Assembly (NCBI GenBank): GCA_018712245.1 | Contig: DVHE01000022.1 | Coordinates: 1 to 64,000 of the forward strand | From: Candidatus Avoscillospira avicola | Lineage (GTDB): Bacteria > Bacillota > Clostridia > Oscillospirales > Oscillospiraceae | DNA length: 64,000 bases | Direction of reading: 5' to 3' | Shown: positions 48,654 through 58,499 of the stretch, one piece after another | Layout of the letters: every line of letters starts with the position of its first letter | How positions within the stretch are numbered: the stretch's first letter is position 1 | Notes under the pieces: generated by a model | What the model was told of the DNA's origin: nothing | What the model saw: only the letters and a program-made list of their open reading frames with translations | The model's database searches: none | Program-made: the position numbers and the translations under genes

Positions 48654-50187
48654 AAGCCGCCTGGACCAGGCCGTGGAGGCGGCGCAGTGGCTGAAGGAGC
48701 TACGGGAGACCAACAACGACACATTCCTTCCCCTTTTTTGGGACAAGCACCGATACCTGGTTTTGAAAGGCGGCGGCGGCAGCGGGAAGAGCATTTTTGC
48801 CGGGCGGAAAATCCTGGAGCGGGCGGCTACGGAGCCGGGGCACCGGTTTCTGGTGGTGCGGAAGGTGGCCAAGACGCTGCGAACCAGCTGCTTCAATCAG
48901 CTGAAAAGCCAGGCCTATGAGTACTACGAGGACCAGGTGGAGAAGATCCCGAAGGGCGAGAGCAGCGATATGTACATCACGTTCCGAAACGGGAGTCAGA
49001 TCCTGTTCGCGGGGCTGGATGACGTGGAGAAGCTGAAATCCATCTTTGACATTACGGGCATCTGGATCGAGGAGGCCAGCGAGGTACTGGAGAGCGACTT
49101 CAACCAGTTGGACATCCGGCTGCGGACGCAGTGCCCGTATTATCTCCAGTTCATCATCAGTTTTAACCCCATCAGCATCACGCACTGGCTGAAACGCCGG
49201 TTCTTCGACCTGGATATCTCAGACACGACGGAGCGGGAGAACTTCCGGGCGCTGACCAGGACGCATGAAAGCACGTACAAGGACAACCGATTTCTCAGAC
49301 TGGAGGCCATTCGGACTCTGGAGAATTTCAAACACACAGACCCTTACTACTACCGGGTGTACTGCCTGGGCGAGTGGGGCGTGACGGGTACCAGCGTCTT
49401 TGACGCCGAGAAGGTCACGGCCCGGCTGCTGGAGAAGATCAAGCCGGCGGCCATGGGGGATTTTACATACAGCTACGACGGGATGCGCGTGACGGACATC
49501 CGATGGACCGACAGCAAGGCCGGCGGCATCAGCATTTACAAGCCGCCGGAGGCCGGTGTGCCGTATGTCATCGGGTGCGACACAGCGGGAGACGGCAGCG
49601 ACTCCTTTGTGGCCCAGGTACTGGACAACCGGACCGGAGAGCAGGTGGCGGTGCTGCGGCAGACCTACGACGAGGACCTGTTTGCCAAACAGGTATTTTG
49701 CCTGGGGATGCACTACAACACGGCGCTGATCGGCGTCGAGACCAACTACTCCACGTTCCCGGTGATGGAGCTGGAGCGGCTGCGGTATCCGAAGCAATAC
49801 GTCCGGGAGAGCATTGACGACTACACTCACAAGGTGAAAAAGTCCTATGGATTCCAGACCAACAGCAAGACCAGACCGGTGATTATCGCCGGGCTGGTGG
49901 AGGTGGTACGGGAGAGCGTGGAGCTGATATGCCACACCACAACGCTGGAGGAAATGCTGACATTCGTCCGAAATGAGGATGGACGGGCGGAGGCAGAGGC
50001 GGGCGCCCACGACGACTGCGTGATGGCACTGGCCATCGCCCACTACATCCGTCCCAAGCAGCGGTATTTACAGGAGCTGCCGAGCGAAGAGAAGCGGAAA
50101 TGGACGGCGGATATGTGGGAGGACTACCGGCGGGCCAGCACGGAAGTGCAGGCGTATCTCCGAAAAAAATGGGGGGAGCCGGGATAA
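48637..50187 (+). CDS. terL: Terminase large subunit (PBSX family)
   Basis: 516 aa. Walker A LKGGGGSGKSIFAG (about 45-58), Walker B-like GIWIEEASE, coupling region IISFNPIS, and a C-terminal nuclease domain (IGCDTAGDGSDSFVAQVLDN, with Asp metal ligands; HDDCVMALAIAHY). It translocates DNA into proheads with ATP and cuts at the packaging site. The TAA stop is directly followed by repeat A7. Confidence 0.95.
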   Translation: MARRNESRLDQAVEAAQWLKELRETNNDTFLPLFWDKHRYLVLKGGGGSGKSIFAGRKILERAATEPGHRFLVVRKVAKTLRTSCFNQLKSQAYEYYEDQVEKIPKGESSDMYITFRNGSQILFAGLDDVEKLKSIFDITGIWIEEASEVLESDFNQLDIRLRTQCPYYLQFIISFNPISITHWLKRRFFDLDISDTTERENFRALTRTHESTYKDNRFLRLEAIRTLENFKHTDPYYYRVYCLGEWGVTGTSVFDAEKVTARLLEKIKPAAMGDFTYSYDGMRVTDIRWTDSKAGGISIYKPPEAGVPYVIGCDTAGDGSDSFVAQVLDNRTGEQVAVLRQTYDEDLFAKQVFCLGMHYNTALIGVETNYSTFPVMELERLRYPKQYVRESIDDYTHKVKKSYGFQTNSKTRPVIIAGLVEVVRESVELICHTTTLEEMLTFVRNEDGRAEAEAGAHDDCVMALAIAHYIRPKQRYLQELPSEEKRKWTADMWEDYRRASTEVQAYLRKKWGEPG

Positions 50188-50188
50188 A

Positions 50189-50375
50189 CAACCCCTCAGT
50201 CAGCCTGCGGCTGACAGCTCCCCTTACACAGGGGAGCCAAGCGGACGCGCAATGCGCGCCCCTACGGGGTGCGAGGCGGACGTGGAAGGTGCGGGAAACA
50301 CCGATCCGTCACGGCTGACGCCGTGCCAACTCCCCTCGAGGGGAGGCTTGCGGGCGGCTGATAGCCGCCCCTACG
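50189..50375. repeat. Repeat block A7-C7-B2-C8 between terminase and portal
   Basis: A7 (50189-50238), C7 (50242-50270, GACGCGCAATGCGCGCCCCTAC), B2 (50299-50347), C8 (50350-50375). Begins directly after the terL stop. No gene. Confidence 0.85.
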
Positions 50376-50417
50376 GGGTGCAGGACGGGAGAAGGAAGTT
50401 TGCAGATTGGAGGCAGC

Positions 50418-52457
50418 ATGAAAAAACAGGATGAACAGAAGCTGCGGCTTTGGCAGGAGCGGCTGAGCGTCAACGAGTCGGCCTATGAGGATGAACAGGC
50501 GCGTATGACGCTGCGGGAGGAGCTGTACGCCGGAAGCAGCACGATCCGGGCCATTGTGGCCAAGGATCAGAAAACCGAGACGCCCCACGTGCGCAACATC
50601 TGCGCGGAGCTGATTGAGGCCCAGGTGGACAGCAACATTCCGGCGCCGAAGGTCACGGCCCGCCGAAAAGAGGACGAGCTGAAGGCCAAACTGATTGAGG
50701 ATATGCTCCGAAACGAGCTGGACCGGCTGCCGTTTGAGCAGATCAACGACATGATGGAGCGCACGGTGCCCATCCAGGGCGGCGCGGCGTTGCTGCTGGA
50801 GTGGGACAACAGCCTCCGCACCCACACTACCGTGGGAGAGCTGGCGATCCGGGTCCTGCACCCGCGAAAAATCGTGCCGCAGGACGGCGTTTACACCGGC
50901 GTGGAGGACATGGACTATATCATCCTCAAAATGCCGCAGACCAAGGCGTACATCCAGCGGCGCTACGGCGTGGACGTATCCGATGAGAGCGAGGACGATC
51001 CCGAGATCAAGGGGGACGATGGCGGACCGAGCGACGACATGGTCACGCAGTACATGGCGTACTACCGGAACCAAAACGGCGGGATCGGCCTGTTTTCCTG
51101 GGTTTCGGACTATGTGCTCATCGACCTGGAGGACTACCAGGCGCGGCGGCTGAAGAAGTGCGCCACCTGCGGCGCCATGGAGCCGGCGGAGGATCTGGAG
51201 AGCCTGGACGCACCGACCATGGACGGCACGCCGCCGGGCGGCCCGGGAACGATGACGCGGAAGGGGCGGAAGGCCTGCCCCTACTGCGGCGGGACAAAAT
51301 GGGAGAGCGAGGCGCAGGACAGCGAGGAGATGCCGAATCCGGTGACGCGGTCAGACGGCTCGACCATCGGCGGCATGGTGGAGCGGGTGGTGCTGGATGA
51401 GACCATGGTGGACGCCATGGGGCTGCCGATGCCCATGACAACGCTGGAGCCGATGCGCGTGCCGTACTACAAGCCGAATATCTACCCCGTGATTTTGCAG
51501 AAAAACGTCAGCGTATACGGGAAATTCCTGGGCGACTCCGACCTGGACAAGATTGCAGACCAGCAGAACAGCACCAACCGGCTGGAGGCAAAAATCCTGG
51601 ACAAGCTGCTGAAATCCGGCAGTTTTGTGACGCTGCCGTCGGCGGCGCACATTGACAACAACGCCGAGGACATGAAAACCCTGCGGCCGGACAGCCCGGC
51701 AGACATGGCCATGATTGGGGTTTATACCCTGGAGGGAGATGTCCAGCAGGACATGGCGTACTTGGCGCAGATATACGAGGAGGCGCGGCAGGTCATCGGG
51801 ATCACCGACAGCTTCCAGGGCCGGGCGGATCGGACAGCCACCAGCGGGAAGGCAAAAGAGTTTGCCGCGGCGCAGAGCGCCGGACGGCTGGAGAGCAAGC
51901 GCGTGATGAAAAACGCGGCCTATGCGGCGCTTTTTGAGGCGATGTTCAAGTTTAAGCTGGCATACTGCGACGAGCCGCGGCCTGTGACGGCCCACGATGA
52001 CCAGGGAAACCCGGTGTATGAGGAGTTCAACCGGTGGGACTTCCTGGAGCAGGACGAGGCCGGGGAGTGGTACTGGAATGATCAATTCCTCTTCTCCACC
52101 GACGACACCGCGCCCCTGGCCAACAACCGGGAGGCCATGTGGCAGGAAGCGCGGATGAACTTGCAGACCGGGGCGTTCGGCGACCCAACTAATTTGCAGA
52201 CGCTGATTCTGTTCTGGAGCCAGATGGAAACGCTCCACTATCCCATGGCAGCGGAGGCAAAGCAGTATCTGGAGCAGCAGCTGGAGCAGCAGCAGGCCAT
52301 GCAGATGCAGCAGATGATGCAGATGCAGCAGGCGCAGGCCCAGCAGATGGACCATGCAGCCGCCGGATTGGACCAGGGAACGGCCAACGCAGTGGTGCAG
52401 CAGGCGAGAGCCAAGGCGGCACAGGATGTGATGGCGGGTGCGGGCGGACAGGGATAA
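50418..52457 (+). CDS. Portal protein with inserted zinc-ribbon-like motif
   Basis: 679 aa, longer than most portals. ATG 50418 after GGAGG (the track 50400 start is upstream). N-terminal helices, a central insert with CATCGAMEPAE...ACPYCGGTKW (two CxxC pairs, zinc-ribbon-like, roughly residues 250-300), then a core ending with YLAQIYEEARQVIGITDSFQGRADRTATSGKAKEF (portal stem/crown region) and a Gln/Met-rich tail (EQQLEQQQAMQMQQMMQMQQ). It forms the dodecameric DNA-entry vertex. The zinc-ribbon insert is unusual. Confidence 0.88.
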   Translation: MKKQDEQKLRLWQERLSVNESAYEDEQARMTLREELYAGSSTIRAIVAKDQKTETPHVRNICAELIEAQVDSNIPAPKVTARRKEDELKAKLIEDMLRNELDRLPFEQINDMMERTVPIQGGAALLLEWDNSLRTHTTVGELAIRVLHPRKIVPQDGVYTGVEDMDYIILKMPQTKAYIQRRYGVDVSDESEDDPEIKGDDGGPSDDMVTQYMAYYRNQNGGIGLFSWVSDYVLIDLEDYQARRLKKCATCGAMEPAEDLESLDAPTMDGTPPGGPGTMTRKGRKACPYCGGTKWESEAQDSEEMPNPVTRSDGSTIGGMVERVVLDETMVDAMGLPMPMTTLEPMRVPYYKPNIYPVILQKNVSVYGKFLGDSDLDKIADQQNSTNRLEAKILDKLLKSGSFVTLPSAAHIDNNAEDMKTLRPDSPADMAMIGVYTLEGDVQQDMAYLAQIYEEARQVIGITDSFQGRADRTATSGKAKEFAAAQSAGRLESKRVMKNAAYAALFEAMFKFKLAYCDEPRPVTAHDDQGNPVYEEFNRWDFLEQDEAGEWYWNDQFLFSTDDTAPLANNREAMWQEARMNLQTGAFGDPTNLQTLILFWSQMETLHYPMAAEAKQYLEQQLEQQQAMQMQQMMQMQQAQAQQMDHAAAGLDQGTANAVVQQARAKAAQDVMAGAGGQG

Positions 52458-52740
52458 AAACCAATCAGTCAGGACACCTCTCCGTCACGGCTGACGCCGT
52501 GCCACCTCTCCTCAAGGAGAGGCTTACGGACGCGCGATGCGCGCCCCTACGGGTGCGGCACAATGATTGATGGTGCATTCAACGCGGGGGCTTGCGGGCC
52601 GATGTGGGCATCGGCCCCTACGAAACATTCAGATATTCAGAAACTCCGGGGGGATGCCCCGGCCAGGGGAGCGACGGACGCCACGCGGGCAGCGGACGGC
52701 GGGAGACTGGATCAAAAACCACCAGAAAGGCGGTGAGACG
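52458..52740. repeat. Gap with B3, C9 and C10 repeats
   Basis: A-type remnant CCAATCAGTCAGG (52461-52473), B3 (52475-52523), C9 (52526-52553), C10 (52594-52622, GCGGGCCGATGTGGGCATCGGCCCCTACG). No gene. Confidence 0.8.
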
Positions 52741-52890
52741 ATGGACAAGAAGAGCGGCGGGAAGCCCAGCTATGCCGGACGGATCGGCAACAGCGGCGCC
52801 CAGATGGTCAAGGCTCCGTTCCCGGCCAATGGGCCGAAGGGCAAGACCACTAGCAAAACCGGAGACGATCTTCGGAGCGGGAAGAAGTGA
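52741..52890 (+). CDS. Small conserved phage protein between portal and scaffold
   Basis: 49 aa, MDKKSGGKPSYAGRIGNSGAQMVKAPFPANGPKGKTTSKT..., behind AAAGGCGGTGAGACG. Basic, Gly/Ser-rich, no cysteine. I recall similar proteins beside portal genes in Clostridia phages, but cannot verify. The track start 52567 is upstream of it. Confidence 0.6.
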   Translation: MDKKSGGKPSYAGRIGNSGAQMVKAPFPANGPKGKTTSKTGDDLRSGKK

Positions 52891-52933
52891 CAGAAGCGTT
52901 ACACGGGGAGATTTGCGAAGACAAAGGGTTCTG

Positions 52934-52988
52934 ATCCCCTCCGTCATGGCTTCGCCATGACACCTCCCCTTGGGCAGCAAGGGGAGGC
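52934..52988. repeat. Repeat family B, copy B4 (diverged)
   Basis: ATCCCCTCCGTCATGGCTTCGCCATGACACCTCCCCTTGGGCAGCAAGGGGAGGC, a B-type unit with a longer loop. It lies in the gap before the scaffold gene. Confidence 0.75.
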
Positions 52989-53048
52989 ATAGCCCGCAAA
53001 AATCGCAGGAACAGCGAAAAAATCCGACGGAAGGAGACAAACGAACAT

Positions 53049-53969
53049 ATGGAGATCGACTATGGAGCATTATTTGGCGTCGAAGTGGCCCAAGGCGCAG
53101 AAGGGCAGGAGGTCGCCGAACCTGCTGAAAACCGGGAAGACGCTGACAATGCAGGCGCAGAAGAGCAGGAGGTCGCCGAACCTGCCGCGGCCGATGGCCA
53201 GGAGCAGACTGTGGCCAAGGAGGCTGCAGGAGACCAGGATGGGCTGAGTTCTGAGCAGCCGGGGCAGAGCGCGGAGGAAAACGCCCGCTATGCGGCGGCC
53301 AGGCGAAAAGCGGAACAGGAGCGGGACGCGGCCATCGCGCGGGCCAGGGCAGATGCGCAGGCGGAGGCCCAGCGCGTGCTGGATGATGCGTTCCGTGGAA
53401 GCGGGCTTGTAGACCCGTACACCAAGAAGCCCATCACAAGCAAAGCGGATTTCGACGCCTACAAACAGGCGTTTGAAGCGGACCAGAGGGCCAAACTTCT
53501 CAAACGGAGCGGGATGAACGAGGCGCAGTTTGACGCATTCATTCAGAGCATACCGGAGGTCCGACGGGCCAAAGAGGCGGAGACCGCCGCCAACCGTGCC
53601 AGGGCTGAAATCAAGGTCCAGGAGCAGCTGGCGGAAATCCGCAAACTCAATCCGAACATTCAGAGCGTCCGGGATTTGACCACCATGGAGAGCTATCCGC
53701 AGCTCTACGCCATGGTACAGCGGGGATATGATCTGGCCGACGCGTACCGGCTGGCCAACTTTACGGAGCTTTCCAAGCGGGAGGCTGGGGCGGCGCGGCA
53801 GAGCGCGATTAACGCCGTAAAGAGCAAGAGCCACATGGTGCCGGCGGCGGAGCGAAGCGGCGCTTCGGAGGTCGTGGTGCCGGAGGAAACAAAGCAGCTA
53901 TACCGGCAGCTCAACCCGGGCGTCACGGACGACGAAATCAAGCGGCATTATGCCAAGAGCCACAGATAG
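53049..53969 (+). CDS. Capsid scaffold protein
   Basis: 306 aa, acidic Glu/Ala-rich N-terminus, central helices (AEENARYAAARRKAEQERDAAIARARADAQAEAQRVLDDAFRG) and a C-terminal helix ending VTDDEIKRHYAKSH, the layout of scaffold proteins that guide capsid assembly. Residues about 18-48 come from a 60-bp direct repeat (GCGCAGAAGRGCAGGAGGTCGCCGAACCTGC at 53095 and 53155). Located between portal and decoration/major capsid genes. ATG 53049 after AAGGAGACAAACGAACAT. Confidence 0.85.
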   Translation: MEIDYGALFGVEVAQGAEGQEVAEPAENREDADNAGAEEQEVAEPAAADGQEQTVAKEAAGDQDGLSSEQPGQSAEENARYAAARRKAEQERDAAIARARADAQAEAQRVLDDAFRGSGLVDPYTKKPITSKADFDAYKQAFEADQRAKLLKRSGMNEAQFDAFIQSIPEVRRAKEAETAANRARAEIKVQEQLAEIRKLNPNIQSVRDLTTMESYPQLYAMVQRGYDLADAYRLANFTELSKREAGAARQSAINAVKSKSHMVPAAERSGASEVVVPEETKQLYRQLNPGVTDDEIKRHYAKSHR

Positions 53970-53987
53970 GCTCAGAAAGGAGAAACT

Positions 53988-54380
53988 ATGGGATTTTTGA
54001 TCCACAGCGTCGATGACAACCGCGTCCTCGGCCTGGAATATCTGCCCTGCTCGGCCATCACGCCGAAGGTGGGCATGGCGCTGGTGCAGACCAGCGGCAA
54101 CCTGGCACTGGCCAGCGGCACCACGGCGCCGACGTATATCAGCATGTGTGAGCGGGATACGGCTTGCACGGCCGGGGAGCTGATCCCCGTGGTGCGGGTG
54201 CAGAAGGACATCATCTTCGGCGTCCCGGCTCAGGCGGCCATGACCAGCGTCAAGCTGGGCGACAAGGTGACGATCCACACCGACGGTCTGCAGGTGACGG
54301 CGACGACCGCCAGCGGCGTGGCCGAGGTGGTCGGCATGGACGGGACTGCCGCCGGCAGCACTGTGCTGGTGCGGTTCTGA
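53988..54380 (+). CDS. Head decoration-like protein
   Basis: 130 aa, beta-rich (AITPKVGMALVQTSGNLALASGTTAPTYISMCE, VTIHTDGLQVTATTASGVAEVV). Position between scaffold and major capsid and its size match capsid decoration/cement proteins. AAAGGAG precedes ATG 53988. Confidence 0.75.
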   Translation: MGFLIHSVDDNRVLGLEYLPCSAITPKVGMALVQTSGNLALASGTTAPTYISMCERDTACTAGELIPVVRVQKDIIFGVPAQAAMTSVKLGDKVTIHTDGLQVTATTASGVAEVVGMDGTAAGSTVLVRF

Positions 54381-54401
54381 GAAAGAAAGGAGGGTACATA
54401 A

Positions 54402-55412
54402 ATGGCGAATATTACGTTTCTGGAGGGTTCCGGGCTGAACGACAGCATCTTCGGCAAGAGCCAGGAACCTATCAAAATGTTCATCGAAAAGCGGGGCGAG
54501 GCCTTTGAGCAGGCCTCGATGATTAAAGAGCTGTTCCTGATGGTCAGCTCCAACAACTGGGCCGAAAAATACACCACCATGACGGCCATGCAGGGCTTCC
54601 AGCCGGTGGGCGAGAACGGCAACTATCCCGTGGACGGGATGCAGGAGAGCTTCTCCAAGACCATCGAGAACATGACCTGGAAGGACTCTTTCTCCCTCTC
54701 CCGCGAGATGATCGACGACGGAAAGCTGATGGACCTCAAAAAGCAGCCTGCCGCCTTTACGGCTGGCTATTACCGGACCCGGGAGCGGTTCGGCGCGGCG
54801 CTGCTGGCCGGGGCGGCCGGTGGTGCGGCGTCCGTCAAGTTTGGCGACAAGACCTTCTCCACCATCGGCGCCGATGGGAAGGGCCTGTTTGCCAAGGATC
54901 ATCCCAGCAAGCTGGGCAAGAAGGCGCAGAGTAACCAGTTTTCCGACGCGTTCAGCAATGACGCGCTGGCGGCCATGGAGAGCGCCATGCAGGACTTCCG
55001 GGGCGACGCCGGCGAGGTGCTGGACGTGGTGCCGCAGACCATCATCATTCCCAACGACTACAAGCTGAAGATGGACGTTTTCGCCGCCATCGGCGCGGAC
55101 AAGGACCCGGACACCAGCAACAACGGCTTCAACTTCAACTTTGGCCGCTGGAACGTAATCGTTTGGCCGTACCTCAACGAGTTCCTGGCCGCCGGGCTGA
55201 AGCCCTGGATCCTCATGGACAGCCGGTATAACCAGGAGAACGGCTGCGCAATCTGGCAGGACCGGGTAAACCTGGAGGTGCGCAGCGAACTGGCCGGCAA
55301 CGACGCGAACATCTGGAAGGGCTATGCCCGGTTCAGCGCTGGCTTCAACGACTGGCGCGGCTTTGCCATCGGCGGCATTTCCGGCGGCACGACGCTGGTC
55401 AGCGGCGGCTGA
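54402..55412 (+). CDS. Major capsid protein (HK97-fold expected)
   Basis: 336 aa. It has the length and composition of a major capsid protein: helical N-arm (SQEPIKMFIEKRGEAFEQASMIKELF), KQPAAFTAGYYRTRERFGAALLAGAAGG, an E-loop/P-domain mix, and VIVWPYLNEFLAAGLKPWILMDSRYN in the C-terminal A domain. AAAGGAGGGTAC precedes the ATG. Followed directly by repeat D1. Confidence 0.85.
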   Translation: MANITFLEGSGLNDSIFGKSQEPIKMFIEKRGEAFEQASMIKELFLMVSSNNWAEKYTTMTAMQGFQPVGENGNYPVDGMQESFSKTIENMTWKDSFSLSREMIDDGKLMDLKKQPAAFTAGYYRTRERFGAALLAGAAGGAASVKFGDKTFSTIGADGKGLFAKDHPSKLGKKAQSNQFSDAFSNDALAAMESAMQDFRGDAGEVLDVVPQTIIIPNDYKLKMDVFAAIGADKDPDTSNNGFNFNFGRWNVIVWPYLNEFLAAGLKPWILMDSRYNQENGCAIWQDRVNLEVRSELAGNDANIWKGYARFSAGFNDWRGFAIGGISGGTTLVSGG

Positions 55413-55413
55413 C

Positions 55414-55593
55414 GCCAACCGCTGCGGTCGCTGCATCCGCCACTGGCGGCGCTCCCTTGCGGGCCTCCCCTCCAGGGGAGGCTTGGGAAGGTGCGTTGGA
55501 TGGGGCGCGCAGAGCGAATAGGCTTACGGACGCGCGATGCGCGCCCCTACGAAAAGACAGGAAACAAACGTCAATCACGGCGAGGAGGAGAAC
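55414..55593. repeat. Gap with D1, B5 and C11 repeats
   Basis: D1 (55414-55465): GCCAACCGCTGCGGTCGCTGC..CACTGGCGGCGCTCCCTTGCGGGCC. B5 tail (55464-55487): CTCCCCTCCAGGGGAGGCTTGGG. C11 (55526-55551): GACGCGCGATGCGCGCCCCTAC. D is the same unit that splits an A repeat at 61050-61160. No gene. Confidence 0.8.
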
Positions 55594-58059
55594 ATGGCGA
55601 CATTGCAGGGCGTTCTGGAGCTGATCGACGACATCAAGCCCAACGCATTTTCGGACGAGGTGAAAACGGCCTGGGTCAACGAGGTCGAGGGACTGGTGCA
55701 GACCGAAGTTTTCCTCCTGGCCGTGGAGGATGTGGTGCAGTATCAGTGGCCGGCGGACAGCGGCGCGACGCTGCTGGCCAAGCCGCCCCACGATAAAATT
55801 TACTGGGTTTATCTGAGCGCCATGGTGGACTTCGGGAACGGCGAGTATGACAAGTACCAGAACACCATGCAGATGTTCAACCAGTTTTTCGGCGAGTATA
55901 TGCGATGGTACGCCCGCACCTACAACCCGGCGGACGGCGAGGCGGAGGTAAAGGGGTACTATCTCAGTGCCTATGCCATTGCCGTGGCCCACGGATTTGA
56001 AGGGACAGAGGCGGACTGGCTGGCCAGCCTCAAGGGCGAACCGGGAGACCAGGGAACCGGCCTGGATCTGCGAGGCCTTATAGCCAGCACCGATGAACTG
56101 CCGGAGCCGGAGAACTCCACACCGGGGCAGGCGTACCTGGTGGGGACAGAGGACGACAACGAGCTTTGGATTTTTGACGAGGCGCAGAACCAGTACGTGC
56201 CGGCGGGGCCGCTGCGGGGAGAAACTGGACCGACGGGACCGAAGGGCGACACGGGAGCCACCGGCCCGCAGGGGCCGAAAGGTGACACCGGCGCCACGGG
56301 CGCGGCGGGGCCGCAGGGTCCACAGGGCGAGACAGGCCCCCAGGGGCCGCAGGGTGCGGCATTTACCTATGCAGATTTCACGGCGGAGCAGTTGGAGGCG
56401 CTGACTGGCCCGCAGGGGCCGAAGGGTGACACCGGCGCCACAGGCCCGCAGGGGCCGAAAGGTGACACCGGCGCCACGGGCGCGGCGGGGCCGCAGGGGC
56501 CACAGGGAGAGACAGGCCCCCAGGGGCCGAAGGGTGAAGCGTTTACCTACAGCGACTTCACACCGGAGCAGCTGGAGGCGCTGACCGGCCCCCAGGGGCC
56601 GAAGGGTGACACGGGCGCGACGGGACCGGCGGGTCAGAAGGGCGACACCGGAGCCACCGGCCCCCAGGGGCCGAAGGGGGACACGGGGCCGCAGGGCATC
56701 CAGGGAGACCCAGGGCCGACGGGGCCAAAGGGTGATACAGGACCGCAGGGAGACCAAGGGCCGCAGGGACCGGCGGGACCGAAGGGTGACACGGGCGCCA
56801 CAGGCCCGGAGGGACCGCAGGGACCGAAAGGGGAGCCGGGGAAGGACGGCACCTCCTTCACGGTAAAGGACCGGTATGAAACGCTGGAGGAGCTGAAACA
56901 GGCCCATCCGACAGGCAAGGAGGGCGACGCCTATGCCGTGGGGACGGAGGATGACAACGTCATCTATCTCTGGTCGGAGTCGCAGCAGGATTACACACCA
57001 ATCGGAAAGCTGCAGGGGCCTGCTGGGCCGACAGGACCCCAGGGTCCGAAGGGCGACACCGGAGAGCCGGGCGCAACAGGCCCCCAGGGGCCGAAGGGTG
57101 ACACAGGAGCCACGGGACAGACAGGCCCCCAGGGGCCGCAGGGAGACCCGGGGCAGACGGGACCGGCGGGACCCCAGGGAGACCCGGGACCGCAGGGTGA
57201 GACTGGCCCACAGGGACCGGCGGGTGCTGCCGGCGAGAATGGAGGATACTATCAGCCCAGCGTTGACGACAACGGGGATTTGAGCTGGATGGGGTCCAAA
57301 GTCGGGATGCCGTCCGTACAGACAAAAAATATCAGAGGCCCGCAGGGTCCACAGGGCGCGACGGGTCCCCAGGGGCCGAAGGGCGATCCGGGCGAGACGG
57401 GTCCACAGGGACCTACCGGGCCGAAGGGAGACCCGGGAGAGACCGGCCAGGCAGGGCCGAAAGGCGATCCGGGTGAGACAGGGCCACAGGGTCCTGCGGG
57501 CCAGGACGGCGCCCAGGGGCCGAAAGGCGATCCGTTTACCTACGATGACTTTACGGAGGAACAACTGGCGGCACTGACAGGCCCACAGGGGCCGAAAGGT
57601 GATCGGGGTGAGACTGGGCCACAGGGGCCTGCGGGACAGGACGGCGCTCAGGGGCCGCAAGGACCGGCGGGTAAGGATGGCGCCAAAGGTCCCGCTGGCC
57701 CTGCCGGGCGCGGGATCACGGGGGTCACATACTCCAGCGCCACGAACAAGTGGACGATATCCTATTCAGACGGAAGCAGCGAGCAGGTGGAAGGTCCGGC
57801 TATTCCCACGCAGCTGAGCCAGCTGACCGGCGACAGCACACACCGCACCGTGACGGACGCGGAAAAATCCAGCTGGGATACCGCCGCAGACCAGGCCGCC
57901 GCCGCGATGCCGAAATCGGGCGGGACATTCACGGGGACGGTCAAGGCCGGCGGGGCCAGTTATGAAAGCCCTACGACGTATCTTCTCCGCAATACGCGGC
58001 TGGCGTCGTCTGACACCACGCCGACGGTCAACGGAGAAATCTGCTGGACATATGGGTGA
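55594..58059 (+). CDS. Head-tail connector-like domain fused to a collagen-like fibre
   Basis: 821 aa. Residues about 1-125 ([33 protein letters not shown]...) look like a phage head-tail connector domain; residues 125-165 ([33 protein letters not shown]) lead into long Gly-X-Y collagen-like runs broken by three [23 protein letters not shown] units and two [16 protein letters not shown]-type 60-residue modules; a C-terminal fold ([31 protein letters not shown]) ends the fibre. ATG 55594 after GAGGAGGAG; the track start 55537 is in repeat DNA. In the usual layout these would be two proteins; the fusion is odd. Confidence 0.85.
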   Translation: MATLQGVLELIDDIKPNAFSDEVKTAWVNEVEGLVQTEVFLLAVEDVVQYQWPADSGATLLAKPPHDKIYWVYLSAMVDFGNGEYDKYQNTMQMFNQFFGEYMRWYARTYNPADGEAEVKGYYLSAYAIAVAHGFEGTEADWLASLKGEPGDQGTGLDLRGLIASTDELPEPENSTPGQAYLVGTEDDNELWIFDEAQNQYVPAGPLRGETGPTGPKGDTGATGPQGPKGDTGATGAAGPQGPQGETGPQGPQGAAFTYADFTAEQLEALTGPQGPKGDTGATGPQGPKGDTGATGAAGPQGPQGETGPQGPKGEAFTYSDFTPEQLEALTGPQGPKGDTGATGPAGQKGDTGATGPQGPKGDTGPQGIQGDPGPTGPKGDTGPQGDQGPQGPAGPKGDTGATGPEGPQGPKGEPGKDGTSFTVKDRYETLEELKQAHPTGKEGDAYAVGTEDDNVIYLWSESQQDYTPIGKLQGPAGPTGPQGPKGDTGEPGATGPQGPKGDTGATGQTGPQGPQGDPGQTGPAGPQGDPGPQGETGPQGPAGAAGENGGYYQPSVDDNGDLSWMGSKVGMPSVQTKNIRGPQGPQGATGPQGPKGDPGETGPQGPTGPKGDPGETGQAGPKGDPGETGPQGPAGQDGAQGPKGDPFTYDDFTEEQLAALTGPQGPKGDRGETGPQGPAGQDGAQGPQGPAGKDGAKGPAGPAGRGITGVTYSSATNKWTISYSDGSSEQVEGPAIPTQLSQLTGDSTHRTVTDAEKSSWDTAADQAAAAMPKSGGTFTGTVKAGGASYESPTTYLLRNTRLASSDTTPTVNGEICWTYG

Positions 58060-58067
58060 GGTGAAAC

Positions 58068-58499
58068 ATGGCACACGGTACATTGATTGGCGGTGCCTCA
58101 TACGGAATTTCCGGTGGTAAATGTCTGGTGGACGGTACGGAGTACGGGATCAAAAAAGGCCGGACGCTGGTGGACGGAACTGGGTATGATGTCAAATTTA
58201 CACCATCTCTCACCGTTAGAGTAAAAGTCGAATATCACGTTTATGGGGCAGACAATGAAGAATTACAAATCTACCTGGACGGGCATAGCTATTACCAAGT
58301 CGTGCCCGTCCATGGGATAAGCGTCGGAGAAACCAAAGATTACAATTTCGAGTATAGCACTGGAATAAAGGTGGGATTCAGCGCGAGGAAAAATCGCACC
58401 GATGTTTTCAGCTTAGCTCCAGCTGAGTATTCGCACGTTAGCTCGATCACCTTAATTTTACAAAGTTTTGCGACGAGAATAGAGGAGGGACTCGCGTAA
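58068..58499 (+). CDS. Phage tail/fibre-associated protein
   Basis: 143 aa; repeated short motifs at the N-terminus (GGASYGISGGKCLVDGTEYGIKKGRTLVDGTGYDV) and a beta-rich C-terminus. Lower GC than its neighbours. Directly downstream of the fibre gene and overlapping the next start. Confidence 0.6.
   Translation: MAHGTLIGGASYGISGGKCLVDGTEYGIKKGRTLVDGTGYDVKFTPSLTVRVKVEYHVYGADNEELQIYLDGHSYYQVVPVHGISVGETKDYNFEYSTGIKVGFSARKNRTDVFSLAPAEYSHVSSITLILQSFATRIEEGLA

Noticed and set aside
55537-55593. Early start of the collagen-like ORF
   Set aside because: Lies in repeat C11 and spacer DNA; ATG 55594 has a GAGGAGGAG site.
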